NCBI GenBank assembly: GCA_019311105.1
Contig: JAFDDA010000003.1
Coordinates: forward strand, 1-55,021
Reading direction: 5' to 3'
Origin: Deltaproteobacteria bacterium
GTDB taxonomy: Bacteria; Myxococcota_A; UBA9160; JAFDDA01
DNA: 55,021 nt
Translations under genes and position numbers: made by a program
In this document: positions 1 to 8,733 of the stretch, piece after piece
How the letters are laid out: every line of letters starts with the position of its first letter
How positions within the stretch are numbered: position 1 is the stretch's first letter
The notes under the pieces: model-generated
The model's database searches: none
What the model saw: the letters and a program-made list of their open reading frames with translations, nothing else
What the model was told of the DNA's origin: nothing

Positions 1-644
1 CGCGTCATGGCAAGCCGGTGGTCGAGGACGCATTCGAAATGGACCTCCGCTTCGAGGGCCGCCCGGTGCCGCCGCTCGCTGCCCTCGACACCCACGGTCT
101 CGTGATCCACCTCTTCTCGCTGTCGAAGTCGCTCTTTCCGGGGGTCCGCGTCGGGTCGGTCACTACACAGGGGCGCGCCCTCGATGGGCTGAAGGCGCTG
201 AAGCGGACCATCGACCTCTCGGGGGTGCCGGCGATCCAGGCGGCCGTGGCCGGCTTCGTGCGCGAGGGCGCCTACGACCGACACCTGACGAAGCTCCGCA
301 AGGCACTGCGCGGCCGGCGTGACGCGATGCTCGCGGCACTCGCCGAGGAGATGCCCGAGGGGACGCACTGGACCGAGCCCGAGGGCGGCTGCCAGGTCTG
401 GGTCGAGTTGCCCGGCGGCATCGAGACGGGCGACCTGCTCGAAGAGGCGCGCCGCGCCGGGGTGTTGTTCGCGCCGGGCTCACTTTTCAATCACGATGGG
501 CGCCCGTCGCGCTGCATGCGGCTCACCTTTGCCCTCGCGGGCGAGGAGGAGATCCGCCGCGGCGTCGCGGCATTGGGGCAGGTGACCCACGCCCGCTTGC
601 AAGAAGGCCCGCGCGCAACGCGCGATGAAGGAACCTACGTCTGA
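1..644 (+). CDS. PLP-dependent aminotransferase / MocR-type protein, C-terminal part (5' end outside window)
   Basis: The frame is open from base 3 and runs off the left edge, so about 213 C-terminal residues are visible. They form the large-domain end and small domain of a fold-type I PLP enzyme. [13 protein letters not shown] matches the strand that contacts PLP, and SLSKSLFPG carries the PLP-binding lysine (codon 126-128). The end (FAPGSLFN, then MRLTFALA) fits the ARO8/LysN-like aminotransferase and MocR families. A MocR protein would also need an N-terminal GntR winged helix, which would lie outside the window. It sits 34 bases upstream of pdxS on the same strand, so either a PLP-using enzyme or a PdxR-like regulator of pdxST is possible. 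The fold is sure; the exact role is not. Confidence 0.8.
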   Translation, partial: RHGKPVVEDAFEMDLRFEGRPVPPLAALDTHGLVIHLFSLSKSLFPGVRVGSVTTQGRALDGLKALKRTIDLSGVPAIQAAVAGFVREGAYDRHLTKLRKALRGRRDAMLAALAEEMPEGTHWTEPEGGCQVWVELPGGIETGDLLEEARRAGVLFAPGSLFNHDGRPSRCMRLTFALAGEEEIRRGVAALGQVTHARLQEGPRATRDEGTYV

Positions 645-678
645 CCCCGACGCGAGTCGGGAATCGAGGAGGGACACC

Positions 679-1587
679 ATGTCCAATGAAAATGGGAACG
701 GGGGGAGCGATGCTCGCTCCTTCGAGATCAAGGTCGGCCTCGCCGAGATGATGAAGGGCGGCGTCATCATGGACGTCACCACGCCGGACCAGGCGAAGGT
801 CGCCGAGGACGCCGGCGCAGTGGCCGTGATGGCGCTCGAGCGTGTGCCGTCCGACATCCGGCGCGATGGGGGCGTGGCACGGATGTGCTCGATCGAGGTG
901 ATCGAGGGCATCCAGAAGCAGTGCTCCATCCCGGTGATGGCGAAGGTCCGTATCGGTCACTTCATGGAGGCGAAGATTCTCGAGCAGCTCGGGGTCGACT
1001 TCATCGATGAGTCCGAGGTGCTGACGCCGGCCGATGAGGCCCACCACGTCGACAAGACGGGCTTCCGGTCTCCGTTCGTTTGTGGTGCGCGGGATCTGGG
1101 CGAGGCGCTGCGGCGCATCGGCGAAGGCGCGGCGATGATCCGCACGAAGGGCGAGGCGGGCAGCGGCAACATCGTCGAGGCCGTGCGTCATCTGCGTCAG
1201 ATCATGGGCGACATCCGCGCGCTCACGGTGCTGCCCTCCGAGGAGATCCCGGCCCGCGCCAAGGAACTGTGCGCGCCGGTGAACCTCGTCCGCTACGTGG
1301 CCGAGAACGGGAAGCTGCCGGTGCCGAACTTCGCGGCGGGCGGCATCGCGACGCCTGCGGACGCGGCGCTCTGCCGCGGCCTCGGTGCCGAGGCGATCTT
1401 CGTGGGCTCGGGCATCTTCAAGGCGACCGATCCGGAGAAGCGCGCCCGCGCTGTGGTGCAGGCCTGCACGCACTGGGACGACCCCGAGCAGCTGCTCGGC
1501 TCGTGCCGCGGGCTCGGCGAAGCGATGGCCGGCATCGAGATGGAGACGCTCAGCGAGAGCGAGCGGCTCTCGAACCGGGGCTGGTAG
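679..1587 (+). CDS. pdxS: Pyridoxal 5'-phosphate synthase, lyase subunit PdxS
   Basis: PdxS makes PLP from ribose 5-phosphate, glyceraldehyde 3-phosphate and ammonia in the DXP-independent pathway, using ammonia channelled from PdxT. The protein has 302 residues and is conserved end to end. GGVIMDV holds the catalytic Asp (residue 32), MAKVRIGH the first active-site Lys (89), and IRTKGEAG the second (157). FAAGGIATP and FVGSGIF are the phosphate-binding loops of the TIM barrel. The start is the ATG at 679, preceded by a strong GAGGAGGGA ribosome site; the frame is open further upstream but has no comparable signal. pdxT follows after 6 bases, so the two are co-transcribed. Confidence 0.97.
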   Translation: MSNENGNGGSDARSFEIKVGLAEMMKGGVIMDVTTPDQAKVAEDAGAVAVMALERVPSDIRRDGGVARMCSIEVIEGIQKQCSIPVMAKVRIGHFMEAKILEQLGVDFIDESEVLTPADEAHHVDKTGFRSPFVCGARDLGEALRRIGEGAAMIRTKGEAGSGNIVEAVRHLRQIMGDIRALTVLPSEEIPARAKELCAPVNLVRYVAENGKLPVPNFAAGGIATPADAALCRGLGAEAIFVGSGIFKATDPEKRARAVVQACTHWDDPEQLLGSCRGLGEAMAGIEMETLSESERLSNRGW

Positions 1588-1593
1588 CGGCCT

Positions 1594-2166
1594 GTGACGA
1601 CGGTTGGGATCCTGGCGATCCAGGGGGACGTGGACGCCCACGCGCGCGCATTGGAGCGCGTGGGCGCCACGCCACGTCCGATCCTCCAGGAGGCGGACCT
1701 CGACGGGCTGAACGCGCTCATCCTGCCGGGTGGCGAGAGCACGACCATCGCCAAGGGGCTCGATCGCCTCGACCTCTGGGATTCCCTGCGCTTCTTCGTG
1801 CATTCTGGGCTGCCGATGCTCGGCACCTGTGCGGGGGCGATCCTGCTGGCCCGCGAGGTGGAGAATCACCCCGTCGCGACCCTCGACGCCATCGACGGCG
1901 TGGTGGTCCGCAACGCCTACGGCACCCAGGTCGACTCCTTCAGTGCCGAGGCCGACCCCGGCGCCGCCCGGGGCCTGGAGGGCCTGCCCTGCGTCTTCAT
2001 CCGCGCCCCCCGCTGGAAGACGCTCGGCGACGGGATCGAGATCCTGGCCCGGGTGGGCGGCGAGCCCGTCCTGATCCGCCAGGGGAACGTCCTGGCCGCC
2101 ACCTTCCACCCCGAGCTCACCGAGGACCTCCGAGTCCACGACCTCCTGGTCCGCTCCGCCGGCTAG
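1594..2166 (+). CDS. pdxT: Pyridoxal 5'-phosphate synthase, glutaminase subunit PdxT
   Basis: PdxT is the class I glutamine amidotransferase partner of PdxS. It hydrolyses glutamine and passes ammonia into the PdxS barrel. The protein has 190 residues, normal for the family. Visible motifs are PGGESTT (residues 46-51), GTCAG with nucleophile Cys79, and FHPELTED with His172 and Glu174 completing the triad. Translation starts at a GTG, 6 bases after the pdxS stop. The stop codon lies directly against the palindromic element at 2167-2274, which could act as the terminator of the operon. Confidence 0.96.
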   Translation: MTTVGILAIQGDVDAHARALERVGATPRPILQEADLDGLNALILPGGESTTIAKGLDRLDLWDSLRFFVHSGLPMLGTCAGAILLAREVENHPVATLDAIDGVVVRNAYGTQVDSFSAEADPGAARGLEGLPCVFIRAPRWKTLGDGIEILARVGGEPVLIRQGNVLAATFHPELTEDLRVHDLLVRSAG

Positions 2167-2274
2167 CCCCTGTCGAAGGGGACGGTTCTATTTGATGACG
2201 AAACCAGGGACCAGTCAGAACGCCACAGTCCTAGTGGTTTCGTCATCAAATAGAACCGTCCCCTTCGACAGGGG
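2167..2274. repeat. Palindromic element copy 1 (40-bp perfect arms, 28-base centre)
   Basis: The left arm 2167-2206 and right arm 2235-2274 are exact reverse complements over 40 bases, around a 28-base centre (2207-2234). The arms contain GGGGACGGTTCTATTTGATG. A second copy, inverted, lies at 17739-17842. It starts at the base after the pdxT stop. The structure would fold into a very stable hairpin in RNA or single-stranded DNA. The build resembles REP/BIME or MITE-type elements, but no transposase lies nearby and the family assignment is inference. It may also serve as a terminator between pdxT and rpsF. Confidence 0.9.
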
Positions 2275-2410
2275 CGGGAGGGGGCGGGTCGTGCTACCCG
2301 TACGGCCCTTCGCGGGCCCCGGCTGAGTGGGCCCGCTTCACCCAGGTCCCGCCTCGAGCGGGGCCCGGGCGCGCCGGTGGAGCCGGCGGCCCGTCCACGG
2401 GGAGCCTGAC

Positions 2411-3082
2411 GTGCGCGAGTACGAGACCACCTTCATCGTCCAACCCGAAATCACCGACGACGTCCGCGATGCCTTCCTGGCCAAGCTCGATGGCGAGCTC
2501 GAAGCCAAGGGCGGCGTTCGCCTGATGCTCGACGATTGGGGCAAGCGCAAGCTGGCCTACGAGATCGAGAACTTCCAGAAGGGCCACTACTACTCGCTGA
2601 AGTACCTCGACCAGGGCACGGTGGTCAGCGAACTCGAGCGGGTGCTGAAGCTCGAGGAGTCGATCCTTCGCTACCTCACGGTCCGTGTGGCCGAGAACGT
2701 GGCCGACATCGAAGCGCGCAAGACCGAGGCCGCCGACGAGGAGCGCCAGCTCCACGACCGCCTCGAAGCCGAGCGCGCCGCCCGAGAAGAAGAGGAGAAG
2801 TCTCGGCGAGAGGCCGAGGCCCGCGCCGCCGCGGAAGCCGCCGAGGCCGCTGCCGCCGCCGCGGTTACCGCCGCAGCCGCAGCCGCAGAGGCCGAGGCCG
2901 CCGCAGCCGCAGAGGCAGGCGAAGCCACGGACGAGGCCGAGCCGGCCGCCGCCGAAGCAGCGCCTGAGGCCGCCGCAGAAGCCGCACCCGAAGCTCCGGC
3001 CGAAGAGGCCGCCGCCGCCCCGGAGGCCGAGGCTCCCGCCGCCGATGCCGATAGCGATGGCGATGACGGCAAGGAGTCCTGA
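2411..3082 (+). CDS. rpsF: 30S ribosomal protein S6 with long Ala/Glu-rich C-terminal extension
   Basis: S6 binds 16S rRNA with S18 in the platform of the small subunit. Residues 1 to about 95 are a normal S6 domain (REYETTFIVQPEI; WGKRKLAYEI; GHYYSLKY; ILRYLTVRV). They are followed by about 125 residues of low complexity: first a charged helical stretch rich in Glu and Arg, then Ala/Glu/Pro-rich sequence ending in acidic residues. Typical S6 proteins have 95-135 residues; this one has 223. The GTG at 2411 is preferred because GGGGAG lies 7 bases upstream and it gives the canonical N-terminus. rplI follows after 3 bases with no rpsR (S18) between. Confidence 0.94.
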   Translation: MREYETTFIVQPEITDDVRDAFLAKLDGELEAKGGVRLMLDDWGKRKLAYEIENFQKGHYYSLKYLDQGTVVSELERVLKLEESILRYLTVRVAENVADIEARKTEAADEERQLHDRLEAERAAREEEEKSRREAEARAAAEAAEAAAAAAVTAAAAAAEAEAAAAAEAGEATDEAEPAAAEAAPEAAAEAAPEAPAEEAAAAPEAEAPAADADSDGDDGKES

Positions 3083-3085
3083 GCC

Positions 3086-3571
3086 ATGGCCCAGATCGAC
3101 CTCATCCTGAACGAGGACGTCGCGAACCTCGGCGACGCCGGCGACGTCGTGAAAGTGAAACCGGGTTTCGCCCGGAACTTCCTGCTCCCCCAGGGCAAGG
3201 CCATCCTCGCGACGAAGGAGAAGGTCGCCGAGGTCGAGCATCACCGGCGCGTCATCGGCGAGCGCGTCGCGCGCGAGATGAAGGACCTCGAAGCCTCCAA
3301 GCGGGAGCTCGAGAAGCTCCACCTTCAGGTGGAGATGCAGGCGGGTGCCGAGGGCAAGCTGTTCGGGTCGGTCACGAATGTGGCCATTGCCGAGCTGCTG
3401 GCCGCTAAGGGCTACGAAGTGGATCGCCGCAAGATCAACCTGAGCGAGCCCATCAAGGAAGTCGGCGACCACAAGGTGCCGCTCAAGCTGCGGGGCGAGC
3501 TGGTGGCGCAGATCAAGCTCACCGTGGTTGCCACCGATTCCACGGAAAGCGCGCCGCCCGCGGCCGAGTAG
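3086..3571 (+). CDS. rplI: 50S ribosomal protein L9
   Basis: L9 binds 23S rRNA with its N-terminal domain and reaches out from the L1 side of the large subunit. The protein has 161 residues, slightly over the usual 149 because of a short Ser/Ala/Pro tail. The N-terminal signature is clear (LILNEDVANLG, VVKVKPGFARNFL, LPQGKA). The long connecting helix covers about residues 45-80 and the C-terminal domain includes GKLFGSVT. It starts 3 bases after rpsF, so translation is probably coupled. dnaB follows after 127 bases, the common bacterial order. Confidence 0.97.
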   Translation: MAQIDLILNEDVANLGDAGDVVKVKPGFARNFLLPQGKAILATKEKVAEVEHHRRVIGERVAREMKDLEASKRELEKLHLQVEMQAGAEGKLFGSVTNVAIAELLAAKGYEVDRRKINLSEPIKEVGDHKVPLKLRGELVAQIKLTVVATDSTESAPPAAE

Positions 3572-3698
3572 GCCCGCGCTGGCGCGCACGGCGCGCAACA
3601 TCGTTCCGCCACGAATGCCACGGCTTCGCCGCGCCATTCCCCGCCCCCGTCTCCCGTCGCTGGGATAGACTTCCTGCACGGGCTCCGGCCCGGGGGGC

Positions 3699-5189
3699 GT
3701 GAAGGTGGCGGAAGCCTACCCGACACAGACGGCTACGCGCGGTTCCGCGCGTGGCGGCGAAACTGCAGCAGGGCGCGTGCCGCCGCAGGATCTCGCCGCC
3801 GAGAAGGCCGTGCTTTCGAGCGTGCTGCTCGAGAACACGGTGATGAACGACGTGTACCCGGAGCTCAAGCCGGAAGACTTCTACCACCCGGCGCACAAGC
3901 AGCTCTTCCAGTCGATGATCGCGCTGGCTGACGACAATCAGCCCATCGATCTGCACACCCTGGCCGACTACTTGAATGGGCGGAAGATCCTCGACTCGAT
4001 CGGCGGCCCGATCTTCCTCGCCGAGGTCGCCGACTACGAAGCCACTGCCGCGAACGTCGAGCACCACGCGAAGATCGTGCGCGACAAGGCGCTGCGCCGC
4101 CGCCTCATCACCACCGCCACCGATATCGTGCGCACGAGCTTCGAGTGGACGGGCGGCGGCGACGAACTGCTCGAGATCGCGGAGAGCCAGATCTTCGAGC
4201 TCTCCCAGCAACAGGGCTCGACGACGTTCCGCAGCATGCACGACGAGCTGCCGGACACGTTCAACTACGTCGACGACATCATGCACCGTGCCGGGCAACT
4301 GACTGGCTGCCCGTCCGGCTATCACGCCCTCGACGAGATGACCGGCGGCATGCAGCCCGGCGAACTCGTCGTCATCGCGGCGCGGCCTTCCATGGGCAAG
4401 ACCGCGTTGGCGCTGAATATCATGCAGAACGCGGCGCTCGACCACGGCAAGAAGTCCGCGATCTTCTCGCTCGAAATGACGCGCCGCTCGCTGGTGCTGC
4501 GCATGCTCGCCTCCGAGGCGCGCATCGACATGTCGACCCTGCGGCGTGGCTTCCTGGCGCCCGTCGACTACCAGAAGCTCACCACCGCGGCGGGCCGGCT
4601 CTCGCACGCGGATATCTGGATCGACGACAGCGGGATGGTGACAATCCTCGAGATCAAGGCGAAGGCGCGGCGTCTCGCCGCCCAGCAGGGGCTCGATCTG
4701 CTGGTCGTCGACTACCTCCAGCTCGCCCACGGCGACAAGGATTCGCAGCGCCGGAAAGACCTCGAGATCGCGCAGATCAGCCAGGGCCTGAAATCCCTGG
4801 CCAAGGAGCTCGAGATCCCGGTGATCGCGCTCTCGCAGCTGAACCGCGGCCCGGAGCAGCGCGACCCCGACAAGCGTCGCCCGGGCATGGGCGACCTGCG
4901 CGAGTCGGGCGCCATCGAGCAGGACGCCGACGTCATCGGTTTCATCTATCGCGACGTCGTCTACAACAAAGACACGGAAGACCCGAACCGCGCCGAGCTG
5001 ATCATCGCCAAGCAGCGGAACGGCCCGACCGGAACCGTGGACCTGCACTTCGACGGTCGCTTCGCCCGCTTCGAGAGCCGCACCCGGCAGGAAGCCGGCG
5101 ACGATGTCGCCCCGTTCGAGGCTTCCGGTGAGCGGTCGCGCTTCACGGGGCCGCCGCCGGGGGAGGAGGACGAGGATCCCTTCCTCTAG
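3699..5189 (+). CDS. dnaB: Replicative DNA helicase DnaB
   Basis: DnaB is the hexameric helicase that unwinds DNA 5' to 3' at the replication fork. The protein has 496 residues. The N-terminal helical domain (about 28-135, starting [12 protein letters not shown]) binds DnaG primase. The RecA-like ATPase follows, with Walker [10 protein letters not shown] (228-236), Walker [10 protein letters not shown] and an [10 protein letters not shown] loop. The C-terminal tail is acidic. The chosen start is the GTG at 3699; a second GTG two codons later is equally possible. No intein is present. Its 3' end overlaps the only usable starts of the next gene. Confidence 0.97.
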   Translation: MKVAEAYPTQTATRGSARGGETAAGRVPPQDLAAEKAVLSSVLLENTVMNDVYPELKPEDFYHPAHKQLFQSMIALADDNQPIDLHTLADYLNGRKILDSIGGPIFLAEVADYEATAANVEHHAKIVRDKALRRRLITTATDIVRTSFEWTGGGDELLEIAESQIFELSQQQGSTTFRSMHDELPDTFNYVDDIMHRAGQLTGCPSGYHALDEMTGGMQPGELVVIAARPSMGKTALALNIMQNAALDHGKKSAIFSLEMTRRSLVLRMLASEARIDMSTLRRGFLAPVDYQKLTTAAGRLSHADIWIDDSGMVTILEIKAKARRLAAQQGLDLLVVDYLQLAHGDKDSQRRKDLEIAQISQGLKSLAKELEIPVIALSQLNRGPEQRDPDKRRPGMGDLRESGAIEQDADVIGFIYRDVVYNKDTEDPNRAELIIAKQRNGPTGTVDLHFDGRFARFESRTRQEAGDDVAPFEASGERSRFTGPPPGEEDEDPFL

Positions 5190-6123
5190 CCCGACTCGCT
5201 CCCACGAGATCGTCCAACCGCGGGCGCTCCGGCCTGGGGGCGTCGTCGGCCTTGCGGCGCCGGCAGGACCCGTCGATCCCGACCGGCTCGCGGCCGGCTG
5301 CGCGTGGCTCGAGGGCGCCGGCTTCTCCGTGGTCCGACGGGAAGATCTTCTTTCGCGCCGCGGCTATCTCGCCGGCGACGACGAACGCCGCGCGAAGGAG
5401 CTGATGGAACTCGTCGAGAACGACACCGTGGATGCGATCCTGTGTGCGCGCGGCGGTTACGGATGCCACCGCGTGGTGTCGCGTCTGGATGCCGACGTCT
5501 TCCGGGTGGCACGCAAACCGCTCGCGGGCTTCAGCGATGTGACGACGCTGCTGCTGTGGCAACTTCGCTGCGCGGGCCTCGCAGGCTTCCACGCGCCCAT
5601 GCCGGCGCAGACATTCTCGCGCGAGTGCGACCGCGAGGCCTTGGTGGGATTGCTCTGCGGGGAAGCCCTGCGCGGGAGCGAGGCACCGCTGCGCGGAACG
5701 CCCGGCGGCGGTGGTGCGGCGGAGGGTCGGCTCGTGGGCGGAAACCTGACCGTGCTCGCGGCGAGCCTCGGTTGCCCGTGGGAGGTCGAGACCGAGGGCG
5801 CGATCCTGCTCGTCGAAGACGTCGGCGAGCGGCCCTATCGACTCGACCGCGTGCTCGCGCAGCTGCGCGAGGCGGGGAAACTCGCGGGCCTCGCCGGGGC
5901 CGGTGTCGGGTCGTTCGAAGCGTGTGACGACGAGGCCTACCCGTCGCCCGCCGCCTGTGAAGTCGTGGAGGAGGCGCTTCGCCCCCTCGGCGTCCCGCTC
6001 GTCCTGGGTCTGCCGTTCGGCCACGGGCCCGAGAACGTGCCGTGGCCCGTCGGCGCGACGGCACGCGTCGACGGCGACGCCGGGACGATCGAGTGGAACT
6101 CGCCCTCGGTGGCGATCTCATGA
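5104..6123 (+). CDS. ldcA: LD-carboxypeptidase, peptidase family S66 (LdcA/MccF-like)
   Basis: S66 LD-carboxypeptidases remove the terminal D-Ala from murein tetrapeptides in the cytoplasm during cell-wall recycling. The triad can be placed: Ser144 in AGFSDVT, Glu238 in [12 protein letters not shown] and His307 in [10 protein letters not shown], with spacing like characterised LdcA. RGGYG (117-120) is the family signature. The domain begins near residue 40. The only ATG or GTG starts in frame before it are 5104 and 5128, both inside the dnaB end, so the first 30 or so Arg/Ser-rich residues overlap dnaB in another frame. A non-canonical ATC start near 5209 cannot be excluded. It lies upstream of a serine hydrolase and Mpl. 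Confidence 0.88.
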   Translation: MSPRSRLPVSGRASRGRRRGRRTRIPSSSPTRSHEIVQPRALRPGGVVGLAAPAGPVDPDRLAAGCAWLEGAGFSVVRREDLLSRRGYLAGDDERRAKELMELVENDTVDAILCARGGYGCHRVVSRLDADVFRVARKPLAGFSDVTTLLLWQLRCAGLAGFHAPMPAQTFSRECDREALVGLLCGEALRGSEAPLRGTPGGGGAAEGRLVGGNLTVLAASLGCPWEVETEGAILLVEDVGERPYRLDRVLAQLREAGKLAGLAGAGVGSFEACDDEAYPSPAACEVVEEALRPLGVPLVLGLPFGHGPENVPWPVGATARVDGDAGTIEWNSPSVAIS

Positions 6124-6142
6124 AGGGGAGCCCGGTTCGGCC

Positions 6143-7303
6143 ATGAAGTGGAGTCTCATCCGGCGCAAACTCGAACGGGTCGATCGCGCCCTCGCCAAGG
6201 CCATGGAGAAGGGGGAGATCCCGGGCGCGGTCGTGCTAGCGCGCATGCCGCGCGAAGGTGAAACCGTCGAGTACGAGGCGGTGGTCGGCAACGCCGTCGT
6301 TCGCCCCGAGCGCGTCGCCATGCGGCGCGACACGATTTTCGATCTCGCCTCGCTGACCAAGCCGCTCGCGACGACCGGGGCGTTGCTGCTGCTGGTGCGC
6401 GACGGGCTCGTCGATCTCGACGACCCGGTCGCGAAGCACCTCCCGGCCTTCGCCGAGCGCGAGAAGGAAGGCGTCACCGTGCGTCACCTGCTGAGCCACT
6501 CGTCGGGGCTGAAGCCGCTGCGCTTCTTCCACGAAGAGATGCTCACGCGCGAGCGCAAGAAGGGCGAGCGTTGGCTCGGCGAGGCCATCGCGAAGCCCTG
6601 GGTGATCGAGCGGATCTGCAAGTCGAAGCCCGTCCACGAGCCCGGCGATGCCGCCGTCTACGGCGACCTCGACTTCATCGTGCTGGGTGCGCTCGTGGAG
6701 GCTGTTTCTGGCGAACCCCTCGACGAGTTCTGTCGCGAGTGTCTCTTCGAACCGCTGGGTCTCGCGGACACTGGCTTCGTCCGTCTTGGCCGCAACGGGC
6801 CGCTCGAACCCGACGCGGCGCGGCGTGCTCGCACCGCCGCCACCGAGCAGTGCGATTGGCGCGAGCGAATCCTCTGGGGCGAGGTGCACGACCCGAACGC
6901 TTCGGTAATGGGGGGTGTGGCTGGCCACGCGGGCCTGTTCGGCACGGCGGACGACGTGATGCGCGAAGCCCAGGCCTGGCTCGACGCCTGGCACGGGCGT
7001 GAGAGCGTCCTTCCGAGCGAGGGCGTGAAGCGCTTCTTCGAGCGCCAGGATCTGCCGCCGGGCTCCGACTGGGCGCTCGGCTGGGACACGCCCACCGAGG
7101 GGCAATCCTCGTCGGGCAGCCACTTCGGCCGGCCGTCGGTCGGGCACCTGGGCTTCACCGGGACGTCGGTCTGGATGGACCTCGAGCGCGAGCTCGTGGT
7201 CGTCGTGCTCACGAACCGGATCCATCCGATCGTGAAGCGCGCGCGCTTCGAGCTGCGGCCGAAGATCCACGACCTGATCGTCGAAGCCTTCACCGCCGAG
7301 TGA
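6143..7303 (+). CDS. Serine hydrolase, beta-lactamase/class C-like fold (PF00144)
   Basis: A 386-residue penicillin-binding-type serine hydrolase. It has the SxxK pair in ASLTKPL (Ser70, Lys73), a YGD motif (Tyr173) in place of YxN, and a late GFTGTS segment corresponding to the KTG/HxG strand. No signal peptide is visible, so it is probably cytoplasmic. That is unusual for a true class C beta-lactamase and suggests an esterase or peptidase, perhaps acting on muropeptide fragments. The ATG at 6143 is 20 bases after the LD-carboxypeptidase stop, and its stop overlaps the mpl start by 4 bases. The context suggests a peptidoglycan-recycling role; the substrate is unknown. Confidence 0.85.
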   Translation: MKWSLIRRKLERVDRALAKAMEKGEIPGAVVLARMPREGETVEYEAVVGNAVVRPERVAMRRDTIFDLASLTKPLATTGALLLLVRDGLVDLDDPVAKHLPAFAEREKEGVTVRHLLSHSSGLKPLRFFHEEMLTRERKKGERWLGEAIAKPWVIERICKSKPVHEPGDAAVYGDLDFIVLGALVEAVSGEPLDEFCRECLFEPLGLADTGFVRLGRNGPLEPDAARRARTAATEQCDWRERILWGEVHDPNASVMGGVAGHAGLFGTADDVMREAQAWLDAWHGRESVLPSEGVKRFFERQDLPPGSDWALGWDTPTEGQSSSGSHFGRPSVGHLGFTGTSVWMDLERELVVVVLTNRIHPIVKRARFELRPKIHDLIVEAFTAE

Positions 7304-8733
7304 TCGCGCGTGTGAAGACCGAACACATCCACTTCATTGCCATTGCCGGGACGGGGATGGGCTCGCTCGCCGGCCTGCTGCGCGCCCAAGGGCACCGGGT
7401 CACCGGCTCCGACGAGGGGGTCTACCCGCCGATGAGCACGGCGCTGGAAGGGTGGGGCATCCCCGTGGCACTCGGGTTCTCGCCGGCGAACCTCGAGGGG
7501 CCACGCCCCGACCGCGTGGTGATCGGCAACGTCGTGCGGCGGGACAACCCCGAGGCCCGCGCCGCCATCGACGGCGGGATTCCGTACCTCTCGTTCCCCG
7601 ATGCCCTGCGCGAGTTCGCCATCGACGGCAAGCACTCCATCGCGGTCACGGGGACCCACGGCAAGACCACGACGACGTCGCTGCTGGCGGCGATGTTGCT
7701 CGAGTGCGGCCTCGACCCCTCCGCGTTGGTCGGCGGAATCTCGGCGAATCTCGACGGCAGTTTCCGGATCGGCGCCGGCGACCACTTCGTGGTCGAGGGT
7801 GACGAATACGACACGGCCTTCTTCGACAAGACGCCGAAGTTCCTGCACTACGCGGCAAAGACCGCGATCCTCACTTCGATCGAGTTCGACCACGCCGACA
7901 TCTACCGCGATCTCGACCACGTGAAGTCGGCCTTTCGCGAGCTGGTGGCGACCCTTCCCGAGGACGGGACCCTGATCGCGAACCTCGATGACGCCAACGT
8001 TCGCGAGGTGGCCGCGGGCGCGCGCTGCCGGCTCGTCGGGTACGGACGGGAGCGGCACGAGGACGCATGGCACGTCGGGCTCGGCGCCATCGACGCCCAA
8101 GGTCAACGGCTCGAGATCACGGAGCCCGAGGGCGCGACGCACGGGGCCAAGCTCGCTTTCCCGGGCGGCCACAACGCGGCGAACGCGACGGCGGCGGTCG
8201 CCTGTGCCGTGAGCCTCGGTGTTGCGCCGGCCGAGGCGGCCGCGGCGCTGTCGGCCTGGCGCGGCGTGAAACGCCGCCAGGAGCTGCGCGGCGAGCCCCG
8301 CGGCATCGCCGTGATCGACGACTTCGCTCACCATCCGACCGCCGTGCGCGAGACGGTCGCTGCCGTGCGGGCCCAATACGCGGGCCGAAGGCTCGTCGCC
8401 ATCTTCGAGCCGCGAACCAACACGAGCCGGCGCGCCATCTTCCAGGACGACTACGCCGCGGCCTTCGACGGTGCCGACCGTGTTCTCGTCTCGATCGTCC
8501 CGGAAGCGCCGCTCTACTCGGCCACCGGAGAGGTGACCGAACTCTTCTCCGCGGTTGCACTGGCCGACGCGCTCGGCGCTCGCGGCCTCGATGCCCGGGC
8601 TCTCGACGGCGCCGACGCCATTCTGTCGTGCTTGTTGTCGGAGAGCGAACCGGGCGACGTCCTGCTCGTGATGAGTAACGGCAGCTTCGACGGTTTGTGT
8701 GGGCGGCTGGTCGACGGCCTGGCGGACGCCTAG
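7300..8733 (+). CDS. mpl: UDP-N-acetylmuramate:L-Ala-gamma-D-Glu-meso-DAP ligase Mpl
   Basis: Mpl joins recycled murein tripeptide to UDP-MurNAc, bypassing MurC, MurD and MurE. The 477-residue protein has the three Mur-ligase domains. The N-terminal UDP-binding Rossmann motif is IAIAGTGMGSLAG (about 13-25). The ATP P-loop is GTHGKTTTT (118-126), followed by EGDEYDTAFFDK, which is typical of Mpl/MurC. The C-terminal domain contains DDFAHHPTA and EPRTNTSRR, and the latter is characteristic of Mpl. Translation starts at a GTG overlapping the previous stop (GTGA), so it is coupled to the serine hydrolase. It converges on thiD with a 4-base overlap. Confidence 0.93.
   Translation: MIARVKTEHIHFIAIAGTGMGSLAGLLRAQGHRVTGSDEGVYPPMSTALEGWGIPVALGFSPANLEGPRPDRVVIGNVVRRDNPEARAAIDGGIPYLSFPDALREFAIDGKHSIAVTGTHGKTTTTSLLAAMLLECGLDPSALVGGISANLDGSFRIGAGDHFVVEGDEYDTAFFDKTPKFLHYAAKTAILTSIEFDHADIYRDLDHVKSAFRELVATLPEDGTLIANLDDANVREVAAGARCRLVGYGRERHEDAWHVGLGAIDAQGQRLEITEPEGATHGAKLAFPGGHNAANATAAVACAVSLGVAPAEAAAALSAWRGVKRRQELRGEPRGIAVIDDFAHHPTAVRETVAAVRAQYAGRRLVAIFEPRTNTSRRAIFQDDYAAAFDGADRVLVSIVPEAPLYSATGEVTELFSAVALADALGARGLDARALDGADAILSCLLSESEPGDVLLVMSNGSFDGLCGRLVDGLADA

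Noticed and set aside
523..2139. 538-codon open frame on the minus strand opposite pdxS-pdxT
   Set aside because: It is the antisense shadow of two well-conserved genes; the translation is low-complexity, rich in Arg, Gly and His, with no recognisable domain.
2275..2410. S6:S18 leader RNA upstream of rpsF
   Set aside because: The leader is GC-rich with possible stems, but I could not place the conserved bulge motif, and rpsR is not in the operon.
2861..3060. Tandem repeat or CRISPR-like array in the rpsF tail
   Set aside because: The GCC/GAG-rich pattern is Ala/Glu codon bias of the acidic tail, without a fixed repeat unit or spacers.
3519..5048. 509-codon minus-strand open frame opposite dnaB
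   Set aside because: Shadow of dnaB at high GC; no domain and no ribosome site.
6143..7303. A resistance-type class C beta-lactamase
   Set aside because: No signal peptide, the YxN motif is YGD, and the context is cell-wall recycling; only the fold can be claimed.
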